Positions 1 through 5,269 of a DNA stretch of 5,326 nt are shown here, one piece after another. The notes below the pieces were generated by a model. That model had not been told where the DNA came from. It saw only the letters and a list, made by a program, of their open reading frames with translations, and did not search any database. A program made the translations under genes and the position numbers. The stretch is from Methylothermaceae bacterium (GTDB taxonomy: Bacteria > Pseudomonadota > Gammaproteobacteria > Methylococcales > Methylothermaceae), in assembly GCA_027024125.1 (NCBI GenBank), contig JALVSV010000233.1:1-5326 (forward strand), written 5' to 3'. Position 1 is the first letter of the stretch. The number at the start of each line of letters is the position of its first letter.

Positions 1-79
1 CCCGGACCCCGCCCTGCTCGGGGGCAGCACCCTGGAGCAGGCCCTGGAGAGGATCGAGCAGGGCCGCCCCCAGGCTGTT
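1..79 (+). other. Inverted segment of nuoG (foldback or inversion junction)
   Basis: Read on the plus strand from base 2, this stretch gives PDPALLGGSTLEQALERI followed by EQGRPQAV. That matches the NuoG segment which in E. coli reads GIMGGGSLEEAL then TELETGRADAV and directly follows NSMG. Here NSLG is encoded on the minus strand at 68-79, opposite the codons for PQAV. The two readings share codon boundaries, so both strands are in frame across the junction. The simplest model is a native gene carrying AACAGCCTGGG and, about 65 bp later, CCCAGGCTGTT, with the DNA between them inverted or the sequence folded back. Base 1 would fit as the last base of the Gly codon of NSLG, so the window edge lies almost at the other repeat arm. 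The homology is clear by eye; the cause (real inversion or assembly/amplification artefact) is not known. Confidence 0.8.
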
Positions 80-1654
80 GCATTCGGGCACGATGCACAC
101 CAGCTCGACCGGGGCGCCACGCCTTCGGGCCAGCGCCAGGGCGACCGCCTCGGCGGCCTCGAGCAGCTCAATGTGTCTCGACGAGATACCGCAGACAATC
201 AGGGGGCGCTCGGCCTTGAGCAGGGTGGCGGCGATGTCGGCCGCCGGCAGCAGATAACCGACCGGTTCGGCGGTCCGTTCCAGCGCCATGGCGACGGCGA
301 AGCCCAGCTGCGCCGTGATCTCCGGGGCGACGTAATGGCAGTAGTGGGCCACCTGGTCGAGGCGGGTGGCATAGGGAACCGACAGGAACAGGGGGTGGCG
401 CAGGCCGATGTCGGTCTGTTTGACCACCCCGGCCTGCCAGGACTGGGCACCCAGGGCCTCTGCGCGGTCGCAGGCGTGGCGCTGGACCGCCTGGCGCAGG
501 GACAGGGCAAGGCGCGGCGCGGTCTGGGTCACGTCCTCGCCGAGGATCAGGATGGCGTCGCTATGCTCGCAGTCCATGGGCGCCGGGATCTTTATCTCGG
601 GACATGAGAGCAGCTCCAGGGCCTGGTCGAGGAGGCGGCGGTCGGGTTCGGCCAGGCTCAGGTGATAGTTGTCGCGTCCGACCAATTGTTGCAGGGCGAA
701 GTTGTCCTCCAGGCTGGCGCGGGGGGAACCGATGCCGAGGACCGGTCCGTCCTTGACCCAGTCGCGCAGGATCTCCAGCGCCGCCCCGGGCACCAGGGAT
801 TCGCCGTCGAAACGGGGGCGGGTGAGGTGCTGGTTGACGGCGGTAAAGCCGAAGCGGCCGCGGTCACAAAGAAAATGGCCGTTGACCCTGGGGTGAAAGC
901 GGTTGACCACCCGCCGGACAAGTCCGGCCCGGGCGCCGGGGCTGAGATTGCAACCGACGGCGCAGTGGGGACAGATGCCGGGGGCGTATTCCTGGTCCCA
1001 CTTGCGGGCGTAGTGGACACTGAAGGGTTTGTCGGTGAACACTCCGGTGGGGCAGACCTCGACCAGGTTACCGCTGAATTCATTTTCCAGGGGACCGTCG
1101 CGGTAACGGCCGAACCAGACCCGGTGGCCGCTGGCGAACACCTGCAGATCCTCACCGCCGGCGTAGTCGCGGTAGAAACGCAGGCAACGGTAGCATGCGA
1201 TGCAGCGGTTCATCTCGTGGTTCAAGAAGGGTCCCAGATCCTGATTACGGTGGGTGCGCTTGAGTCCGCGGTAGCGGCGGCGCACGTGGCCTGTCATGAC
1301 GGTCATGTCCTGGAGATGGCATTCGCCGCCTTCTTCACATACCGGGCAGTCGTGAGGGTGATTGGTCATCAGGCCTTCGATGATGGAGGCGCGGAAGCGG
1401 AGGGCCTGGGGGGTATTGACGCCGACGCGCAGGCCTTCGCGGACCGGGGTCATACAGGCCATCACCAGACGACCACGGGTATCTTCAGAGTCCTTGTACT
1501 GGATGACGGCGCACTGGCGGCAGGCACCGACCGAGCCAAGGGCCGGGTGCCAGCAGAAGTAGGGAAGGTGGAAGCCCAGTTCCAGAAGGGTGGGGAGGAG
1601 GCTGGCGCCTTCGGGGACTTGGTAGGGATGGGAGTCGATTTGGATGGTGATCAT
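1..1654 (-). CDS. nuoG: NADH-quinone oxidoreductase subunit G (NuoG), 5' part, runs off the left edge
   Basis: Chain G is the iron-sulfur subunit in the peripheral arm of respiratory complex I; it passes electrons from the NuoF flavin site towards quinone. 551 codons are visible. The N-terminal 2Fe-2S ferredoxin domain has C34, C45, C48 and C67 (PYFCWHPALGSVGACRQCAV). The N5 site follows as H99, C103, C106 and C112, then N4 as C151, C154, C157 and C201 (EVCPTGVFTDK). The Enterobacteria/Thermus-type N7 site is C228, C231, C235 and C263. After this comes the molybdopterin-oxidoreductase-like domain (GSPRASLEDNFAL, LGEDVTQTAPRLAL). All cluster ligands are present. The ATG at 1654 is the only start codon downstream of an in-frame stop, but no Shine-Dalgarno is seen. 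NuoG homology ends near residue 529 (CNSLG); the last 20 or so codons are open but unlike NuoG, because the next expected segment lies on the other strand. nuoF, normally directly upstream, is absent. Family and frame are secure; integrity of the gene beyond residue 529 is doubtful. Confidence 0.96.
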   Translation of the reverse strand, partial: MITIQIDSHPYQVPEGASLLPTLLELGFHLPYFCWHPALGSVGACRQCAVIQYKDSEDTRGRLVMACMTPVREGLRVGVNTPQALRFRASIIEGLMTNHPHDCPVCEEGGECHLQDMTVMTGHVRRRYRGLKRTHRNQDLGPFLNHEMNRCIACYRCLRFYRDYAGGEDLQVFASGHRVWFGRYRDGPLENEFSGNLVEVCPTGVFTDKPFSVHYARKWDQEYAPGICPHCAVGCNLSPGARAGLVRRVVNRFHPRVNGHFLCDRGRFGFTAVNQHLTRPRFDGESLVPGAALEILRDWVKDGPVLGIGSPRASLEDNFALQQLVGRDNYHLSLAEPDRRLLDQALELLSCPEIKIPAPMDCEHSDAILILGEDVTQTAPRLALSLRQAVQRHACDRAEALGAQSWQAGVVKQTDIGLRHPLFLSVPYATRLDQVAHYCHYVAPEITAQLGFAVAMALERTAEPVGYLLPAADIAATLLKAERPLIVCGISSRHIELLEAAEAVALALARRRGAPVELVCIVPECNSLGAALLDPLQGLLQGAAPEQGGVR

Positions 1655-1683
1655 GAGGAGAAGATGGGGCGAGGAGTGGGCAT
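1651..1683 (-). other. Ten-codon leader ORF overlapping the nuoG start
   Basis: An ATG at 1683 opens a ten-residue frame (MPTPRPIFSS) whose TGA overlaps the nuoG ATG as ATGA. Such overlaps allow translational coupling, which could compensate for the missing Shine-Dalgarno of nuoG. It could instead be a remnant of the end of an upstream gene or chance. No ribosome binding site precedes its ATG either, so support is weak. Confidence 0.2.
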
Positions 1684-1689
1684 GGTGGG

Positions 1690-1705
1690 CACTGGCTAGT
1701 CAGTG
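1690..1705. promoter_or_regulatory. 16-bp dyad in the nuoG leader
   Basis: CACTG and CAGTG arms flank a central CTAG, giving a near-perfect palindrome with one mismatched pair. It lies about 6-21 bases downstream of the expected start site of the proposed nuoG promoter, a position where a repressor or an mRNA hairpin could act. Only the symmetry is seen; no known regulator site is recognised. Confidence 0.25.
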
Positions 1706-1718
1706 GAGGATAAAGGCT

Positions 1719-1747
1719 ACTTTAATGTGGGGTGGGTGAGATGACAA
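1719..1747 (-). promoter_or_regulatory. Candidate sigma-70 promoter for nuoG
   Basis: On the minus strand TTGTCA (1742-1747, 5 of 6 to the -35 consensus) is followed after exactly 17 bp by TAAAGT (1719-1724, 4 of 6 to the -10 consensus). Transcription would start near 1711, leaving a leader of about 57 nt before the nuoG ATG. Since nuoF is not upstream, nuoG needs a promoter here if it is expressed. The match is by eye only, and such matches occur by chance. Confidence 0.4.
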
Positions 1748-1817
1748 TAGAATAGTCGGATGCCCGTTCTGAAATGACCATGACGGAGATCGATCATTTA
1801 ATATGTCCGGTCACGTT

Positions 1818-2012
1818 CTAGGGGTCAGGTCGCTCATTGCACATTCCGGGAATCAACAGGTCCAGGAAGGGGATTGTTTCAGGCCAACCGCCACACATCA
1901 CTTTCCCATCCCCGAACCGCCGTACCGCCCGGCTCACCGTCATTCTGCTCACGCCAAAATGATTTCCGATCTCCCACATGCTGTCTGTAGGCGCCGCTGT
2001 ACCCTCTTTCGT
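1818..2012 (-). pseudogene. C-terminal fragment of a REP-associated-type (Y1) transposase
   Basis: The minus-strand frame is open between a TAG at 2013-2015 and a TAG at 1818-1820. It contains MWEIGNHFGVSRMTVSRAVR, starting at the codon 1977-1979. This has the form of the C-terminal helix-turn-helix common in Y1/REP-associated tyrosine transposases (EIG-x-FGV-x-x-x-TVSRAV). The catalytic HUH domain with its histidine pair and tyrosine is absent, so the fragment cannot be active. The tail after RRF (GDGKVMCGGW onward) runs into the left repeat and looks unrelated. It is a relic inside the MITE-like element. The helix-turn-helix itself is clear; the family call rests on motif shape only. Confidence 0.55.
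1821..1843 (+). repeat. Left terminal inverted repeat of the MITE-like element
   Basis: 23 bases beginning GGGGTCAGGTC and ending CATTGCACA; pairs with 2018-2040 at 21 of 23 positions. Confidence 0.8.
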
Positions 2013-2017
2013 CTATG

Positions 2018-2040
2018 TGTGCAATGTGTGACCTGACCCC
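2018..2040 (-). repeat. Right terminal inverted repeat of the MITE-like element
   Basis: Reverse complement of the left end with two mismatches; on the plus strand it ends GACCTGACCCC. Confidence 0.8.
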
Positions 2041-2242
2041 ATAGCCCCACGGGTTTGCCCTTGCCGTCGGCTAGTAGTTATAGTGGTCCACATCGTGAAC
2101 ATGACAGGTACTCCTACAGGGGACTTCTACCCCATCAGTTCATGCCCATGCCGGGCGTACACAAGGCGTTCCACCTGACCGCCATTCTGCTGCGCTCCAT
2201 GGCGGCAAGTGAGCTTGGTCGTTATACATCAGAAAATTGAAA
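2041..2242. other. Hairpin-rich spacer, no gene
   Basis: No convincing coding frame is seen. Three stem-loops follow one another: GGGG/CCCC (2119-2122 with 2130-2133, 7-nt loop), GCCC/GGGC (2144-2147 with 2153-2156, 5-nt loop) and CCGCCAT/ATGGCGG (2179-2185 with 2199-2205, 13-nt loop). The last is followed by CGTTATAC just before the metal-protein gene. The arrangement recalls a cassette recombination site or an intergenic repeat unit, but the attC end motifs are not both present. GC-rich here, switching to AT-rich at about 2225. Confidence 0.4.
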
Positions 2243-2243
2243 G

Positions 2244-2250
2244 AGGAGGT
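2244..2250 (+). promoter_or_regulatory. Strong Shine-Dalgarno that fixes the start at 2258
   Basis: AGGAGGT lies 7 nt before ATG 2258. An in-frame TTG at 2237 exists, but its codons would contain the Shine-Dalgarno itself, so ATG 2258 is the start. Confidence 0.85.
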
Positions 2251-2257
2251 ATCAAAA

Positions 2258-2632
2258 ATGAAAACACCGATTTGTCCTACATGTGGTTGTTCCCTTGTAA
2301 GATTAGGTATTAGAAAAGAGAGCACAGTAATACGCAAATACCAAGAAAAAGAATATTCGTTCTGTTGTGATGGATGTGCCCTCATGTTCGAAGAGAACCC
2401 TGAAGCCTTACTAGAAGAAACTAATAGCCTCATCGTGTGCCCAAGCTGCTTAGCAGAAAAGCCAGTAAGCCAAACCGTGGCAATTAAATACCGGGGTGAG
2501 AAACTGCATTTTTGTAAGTGCCCACATTGTATGACTGTTTTTCAGGAAAATTCAGAATATTATATAAAACGGTTAGCTGGCGAAATTGAATTTTCCGGCG
2601 TTTTCTCTGAGGGGCGAGGGTGTTGTACATAA
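2258..2632 (+). CDS. Tandem YHS/TRASH-like metal-binding protein, 124 aa
   Basis: A small cytosolic-looking protein without signal peptide or membrane segment. It has two similar modules. Module 1: C6-x2-C9-x-C11, then FCCDGC (C36, C37, C40) and a following MFEENPEALLEE helix. Module 2: C61-x2-C64, then FCKCPHC (C86, C88, C91) followed by VFQENSEYYIKRL. This is the CxxC...FCCxxC plan of YHS/TRASH domains, which bind thiophilic metal ions in sensors, ATPases and chaperones. A GCC pair (C122, C123) sits at the extreme C-terminus. With 13 cysteines in 124 residues, a role in heavy-metal binding or trafficking is likely; mercury or copper would be a guess. The gene is AT-rich, unlike nuoG, and lies between a MITE-like element and a group II intron, so lateral acquisition is likely. 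No metal transporter or regulator is adjacent. Coding status is strong; the metal is unknown. Confidence 0.85.
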   Translation: MKTPICPTCGCSLVRLGIRKESTVIRKYQEKEYSFCCDGCALMFEENPEALLEETNSLIVCPSCLAEKPVSQTVAIKYRGEKLHFCKCPHCMTVFQENSEYYIKRLAGEIEFSGVFSEGRGCCT

Positions 2633-2641
2633 TGAGGGACA

Positions 2642-2980
2642 GTGCGATAAAGGACGCCCAGTGCGCCGGGCTAAGCCGGTGGATGATTGGAGGTGAAAGT
2701 CCTCTGTCCGGAAAGGGCTAGCGACCCGCCGGAACCCCGAGTCATGGGCGGTTGCTCGTAAGGGTAATGTCTAAGCGTTGACAGGGGAACGTGCAGGCTC
2801 AGTATTGAGTTCCGAAATCATTGTTGAGAATGCTGACCTTGTTGGGTGAAGGGGAAAGCAACACGGTTTGCCGCGCTAACGCAAGTGGCCGGCCGGTTCT
2901 CCGGAGTCAGAAGACCTGATGCATGTACGGATGTCATCCACGCGGAACCCGGGAGGTCCCCACGGCCATAGGGAGAAACA
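2642..2980 (+). ncRNA. Group II intron ribozyme, 5' domains (I to about III)
   Basis: The segment carries tracts typical of bacterial group II introns: GTGAAAGTCCTCT near 2693, GGGCTAGCGACCCGCCGGAA near 2716, CCCCGAGTCATG, CTCGTAAGGGTAATGTCTAA near 2755 with GCGTTGACA next to it, GAAATCATTGTTGAGAATGC near 2813, GGTTTGCCGCGCTAACGCAAG near 2866 as part of a stem, and CATGTACGGATGTCATCCAC followed by GGGAGGTCCCC near 2922-2960. These fit domain I through domain III in order. The end is approximate, at the switch to the open reading frame in domain IV. No domain V is present, so this is a relic of the ribozyme. Confidence 0.8.
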
Positions 2981-3030
2981 GCGTTGGAGGAAAGCGAACA
3001 GCATAATCTCGAACGTGATGCGGTGGGACT

Positions 3031-3501
3031 GTGGCGCAATTGGTGGAGCGAAGGACCTCGGCGGAGAGGAATTCGGACACCCTACCCGAGACTGGTACGC
3101 AGAGACCGGTGGAATCGGAGGACGGGCTGGCCAGGATACGTGCAGTGGAACATAGGGAACGGGGATTGCGGTTTAACAATCTGTATCATCACCTGACGGT
3201 GGAGTTGCTGTACCAAGCGTATTATGCGCTGGAACGGCACGCGGCGGCGGGTGTGGTCGGAGTGGATTGGTATCACTATGGCGAAGCGCTGGACAGTCAT
3301 CTAACGGCGCTGCACCAACACCTCCATAAGGGGCGGTACCGTGCCCAACCGGTCAAGCGGGGATGTATTGACAAGGCCGGAGGCAGGCGGCGCCCGCTCG
3401 GCATCACCTGCGTCGAGGACAAGATTGTCCAACAGGCGGTGATGTGGGTCCTGGAATCGATCTACGAAGTTGACTTTCTGGGATTCAGTTATGGATCCCG
3501 C
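3031..3501 (+). pseudogene. Group II intron reverse transcriptase/maturase, N-terminal fragment
   Basis: In the frame starting at GTG 3031, residues GLARIRAVEHRERGLRF, then LYHHLTVELLYQAYYALERH and the AAAGVVGVDWYHYGEALDSH stretch match the N-terminus and RT0/RT1 of group II intron proteins. GRYRAQPVKR, RRRPLGITCVEDKIVQQAV and ESIYEVDFLGFSYG are RT1-RT2. The normal continuation GFRP is altered to GSRD and homology ends. The YxDD active site, maturase (X), DNA-binding and endonuclease domains are missing. Usually conserved residues have changed: the GVDG motif reads GVVG, and IPK reads IDK, so decay seems old. The true N-terminus is uncertain: a TGA at 3016 closes this frame, and a second open frame begins with TTG at 2984 just after the ribozyme. 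It reads through in frame into the transposase fragment, giving a 241-residue chimera. Confidence 0.85.
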
Positions 3502-3528
3502 GACTATAACTATAAGGGATACCCATAT

Positions 3529-3756
3529 TGTTTGGGGATAGAAAACCGCCTCCATTGGGTCCGCGATGTCACCTTCGACGAGGATCATTGTCAGGTGCGC
3601 AAAGGCTTTGGCTCCCAGGTCCTGGCAGCCATGCGCAACTTCATCATCGGGCTGTTACGCTTGTCAGGCGCTGCGGCAAAACGAAGCATCGCCAGCCTGC
3701 TGCGCCATTTCGCCGCCAAACCGGGTCAGGCCATCGAGCTTATCCTGGGACGCTGA
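3529..3756 (+). pseudogene. ISAs1/COG5433-type DDE transposase, C-terminal fragment
   Basis: In frame with the broken reverse transcriptase, residues GIENRLHWVRDVTFDED and QVRKGFGSQVLAAMRNFIIG then LLRL match the C-terminus of ISAs1/H-repeat-type transposases (HWGIENxLHWVxDVxFxED-x-x-x-xR). The preceding HW is replaced by CL. About 74 residues remain, ending in ELILGR and a TGA at 3754-3756. The N-terminal helices and the catalytic aspartates are missing. It looks like the 3' end of an insertion sequence that replaced the rest of the intron, after which the element's other end was lost. No terminal inverted repeat could be defined downstream. Family assignment is fairly good, exact IS unknown. 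Confidence 0.8.
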
Positions 3757-4042
3757 AGCAGACGCGTTACTTCCCGAATGGGTGACTTCCTCCACCCAGA
3801 TCCCCCTATCGCTTCAAAACCTCATCAAACCTCTCTTCCCCACTTATTCCCCAACCAAATCAGGCAATTCACCATAAAATAGCAGCAGTACCAACTGCGT
3901 GAAATACCGATCTTTATGACTATCAGGCCTCAGGGGCAAACTTGAGAGTGAGATGACGTGGTCCAGTCCTGGTGGGGCTGGGGGAGTTGATTTATAATAG
4001 GAAAATAATCAGTTTCGACTACGAACCAGGGTGAGCGTTAAG

Positions 4043-4083
4043 CAGTGTGACAGGGATTTCCTGGGAACGTCGCTGTCTCACTG
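4043..4083. repeat. 11-bp inverted repeat upstream of the luxR-type gene
   Basis: CAGTGTGACAG (4043-4053) and CTGTCTCACTG (4073-4083) are reverse complements at 10 of 11 positions, with a 19-nt spacer. No T-tract follows, so a terminator is unlikely; an operator or RNA hairpin is possible. A second weaker dyad, ACAACA/TGTTGT (4096-4101, 4124-4129), overlaps the proposed -35 box. Confidence 0.45.
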
Positions 4084-4125
4084 CCCAAACATGCCACAAC
4101 ATTTGGGGAAGTACCCGTCATTTTG

Positions 4126-4155
4126 TTGTAAAACTTACGTCCTCATACTTATCAT
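4126..4155 (+). promoter_or_regulatory. Candidate sigma-70 promoter of the luxR-type gene
   Basis: TTGTAA (4126-4131, 4 of 6) and TATCAT (4150-4155, 5 of 6) are 18 bp apart. The leader would be about 68 nt. Placement immediately after the two dyads fits regulated expression, but the call is by eye only. Confidence 0.35.
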
Positions 4156-4229
4156 GTAGGTTGCCTATTCAGAAAAAACTTTAATGGGGGTCAACGACGC
4201 CTACATAAGGTCTTGCCAGGTATGTTTCA

Positions 4230-5264
4230 GTGAGCCATTCTCTATCTGTCCCACTTTCCGAACTTCATCTAGGACCGTTTGATGGTCTGCAGAGATGCCG
4301 CAGTCTTTCCCAATTTGAAGAATGGCTGGGGTGCTGGTTGTTACCCTTGTTCAAGGCTGACAGTGGTTTGGTTTATGAACTAGATGACAAAACCAAAAAG
4401 CCTAGACGTTTCCTGAGTCTGGTCCATATATCTCAAGAATCAGAAATTCTCTGGAGCAGGCTGATTGCCCGAGACCCTCTTGAACATTTGCTCTGCGTCG
4501 ACAATGGAAAAGCGGCTGTCGCGTACGATCTCGACCTGCCTAGGACAAATCTGGCGGAGATCATCCTGCATTTGAATGAAACCTGTGCTGACATACAGGG
4601 TATTGATACGCTTAATCTACTGAAAACCGGAATGGTAGCCATATTGCTTGATGAACCTCCGGTGCGTTTGCGGCTCAATCGCTTTGCCTCCCCTTCTTTT
4701 CTTCGGCATCATGTAGCTGCAATGACGGTTTTGGCTCCTCTATGTGGTCTTTCTCTTCGTTCTTTGTTATTGGAGGAGGAGTTATATTGCTACCATTCCT
4801 TATCAAATTACCTCTTTGCGGCGTTGCCAGCGGCAGCTCTCGTGACTCCGACTGGAAGAGTTCTTCAGTGCAACGAAGCCTTCTCCAAAATCTGCGCTGC
4901 TGACAGGTTAACCCATGAGCTTCAGCTCTGTATGGATGATCCGGCTATCGATACCGTCAAAATTGACGGACAGCCATTTTGGGTTAAATGTCATGAGCTA
5001 TCCTGCCATTATCGGTTAGTTCTCCTCGATGCCCGGGTCCAAGAGCCCCCCCTGTGGACACGGGTGTCTTGGCCGGCGAGTTTGAGTTCGCGGGAACGAT
5101 GCATCTGTGTTCTGGTATTGGAAGGACTAGACAACGAGACCATCGCCAAACGTTTGTGCATCAGTTATCACACCGTCAAGAACCACATGCGCCACATCTA
5201 CGAGAAAGTCGGAGTTACAAACCGGATCGAGCTGGTGCTGGCGCTGTTAGGACTTCATTGCTGA
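4230..5264 (+). CDS. LuxR-type (GerE domain) transcriptional regulator, 344 aa
   Basis: The C-terminus (285-344) is a LuxR/GerE helix-turn-helix: LSSRE at 285-289, then LDNETIAKRLCISYHTVKNH (recognition helix with K317, N318, H319) and IYEKVGVTNRIELV. The N-terminal part, about 20-185, is not recognised and may be GAF-like. Residues about 190-270 (LFAALPAAALVTPTGRVLQC then NEAFSKIC) resemble a PAS fold. The acyl-homoserine-lactone binding domain pattern and a response-regulator receiver domain are not seen, nor are membrane segments, so this is an orphan regulator with an unknown ligand. The start is GTG 4230: an in-frame TAA lies at 4206-4208 and the next Met is residue 134. The Shine-Dalgarno is weak (AGG at 4218-4220). 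A three-codon frame ATGTTTCAGTGA (4222) overlaps the start. Composition is intermediate between nuoG and the YHS/TRASH gene. No target operon is visible; the downstream neighbour lies outside the window. Confidence 0.9.
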   Translation: MSHSLSVPLSELHLGPFDGLQRCRSLSQFEEWLGCWLLPLFKADSGLVYELDDKTKKPRRFLSLVHISQESEILWSRLIARDPLEHLLCVDNGKAAVAYDLDLPRTNLAEIILHLNETCADIQGIDTLNLLKTGMVAILLDEPPVRLRLNRFASPSFLRHHVAAMTVLAPLCGLSLRSLLLEEELYCYHSLSNYLFAALPAAALVTPTGRVLQCNEAFSKICAADRLTHELQLCMDDPAIDTVKIDGQPFWVKCHELSCHYRLVLLDARVQEPPLWTRVSWPASLSSRERCICVLVLEGLDNETIAKRLCISYHTVKNHMRHIYEKVGVTNRIELVLALLGLHC

Positions 5265-5269
5265 ATTTC

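Larger units (their letters stand above)
1821..2040. mobile_element. MITE-like element with 23-bp terminal inverted repeats
   Basis: The ends are 23-bp inverted repeats that match at 21 positions: both start GGGGTCAGGTC (read inward) and both end CATTGCACA, differing only in the three bases between. The 220-bp interior has no complete gene but holds, on the minus strand, a fragment resembling the C-terminal helix-turn-helix of Y1/REP-associated transposases. This suggests an internally deleted, non-autonomous derivative of such an element. No clear target duplication is seen, as expected for Y1-type movement. The boundaries are taken from the repeats and are firm to a base or two; the family assignment is inference. 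Confidence 0.7.
2642..3501 (+). mobile_element. Group II intron, 3'-truncated
   Basis: The 5' boundary is set by the canonical GTGCG at 2642. Ribozyme domains follow to about 2980, then the intron-encoded protein up to the RT2 motif. Homology stops near 3501, where an unrelated transposase end begins. Domains V and VI (catalytic triad and branch point) and the second part of the protein are not found downstream, so the copy cannot splice or move on its own. It starts 9 bp after the stop of the YHS/TRASH gene in the same orientation, so transcripts of that gene would run into the broken intron. Confidence 0.85.
3757..4229. other. Intergenic region between the IS remnant and the luxR-type gene
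   Basis: No gene is supported on either strand. The first 120 bp are probably the rest of the insertion-sequence remnant (AAACCTC appears twice at about 3818-3834). A perfect TATAAT lies at 3993-3998 but without a good -35 box. Two dyads (4043-4083 and 4096-4129) and a candidate promoter precede the regulator gene. Confidence 0.5.

Noticed and set aside
173..607. Plus-strand open frame of 144 codons
   Set aside because: Antisense shadow of nuoG; low-complexity Gly/Arg/Ala composition and no family features, while the minus strand has all the iron-sulfur ligands.
658..1155. Minus-strand frame of 165 codons in another register
   Set aside because: Out of frame with NuoG; Ser/Pro/Thr-rich translation typical of a GC-rich shadow.
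662..1699. Plus-strand open frame of 345 codons, the longest frame here
   Set aside because: Exactly antisense to the NuoG cluster domains in GC-rich DNA; the sequence is a Val/Ala/Gly/Asp-rich mirror with no recognisable domain.
1803..2036. Plus-strand frame of 77 codons across the MITE-like element
   Set aside because: Starts outside and ends inside a terminal repeat; the helix-turn-helix signal is on the other strand.
2179..2228. Integron attC site
   Set aside because: There is a stem and CGTTATAC, but no matching RYYYAAC end and the 3' core departs from GTTRRRY, so it is kept only as a hairpin-rich spacer.
2140..2433. Minus-strand frame of 97 codons
   Set aside because: Antisense to the YHS/TRASH gene, which has a strong ribosome binding site and cysteine motifs.
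2818..3179. Small frames on both strands in the intron
   Set aside because: They lie in the ribozyme or its transition to the reverse transcriptase; the sequence is explained by conserved intron RNA.
3993..3998. Perfect TATAAT as a promoter
   Set aside because: No acceptable -35 box 16-18 bp upstream and it lies over 200 bp from the next gene.
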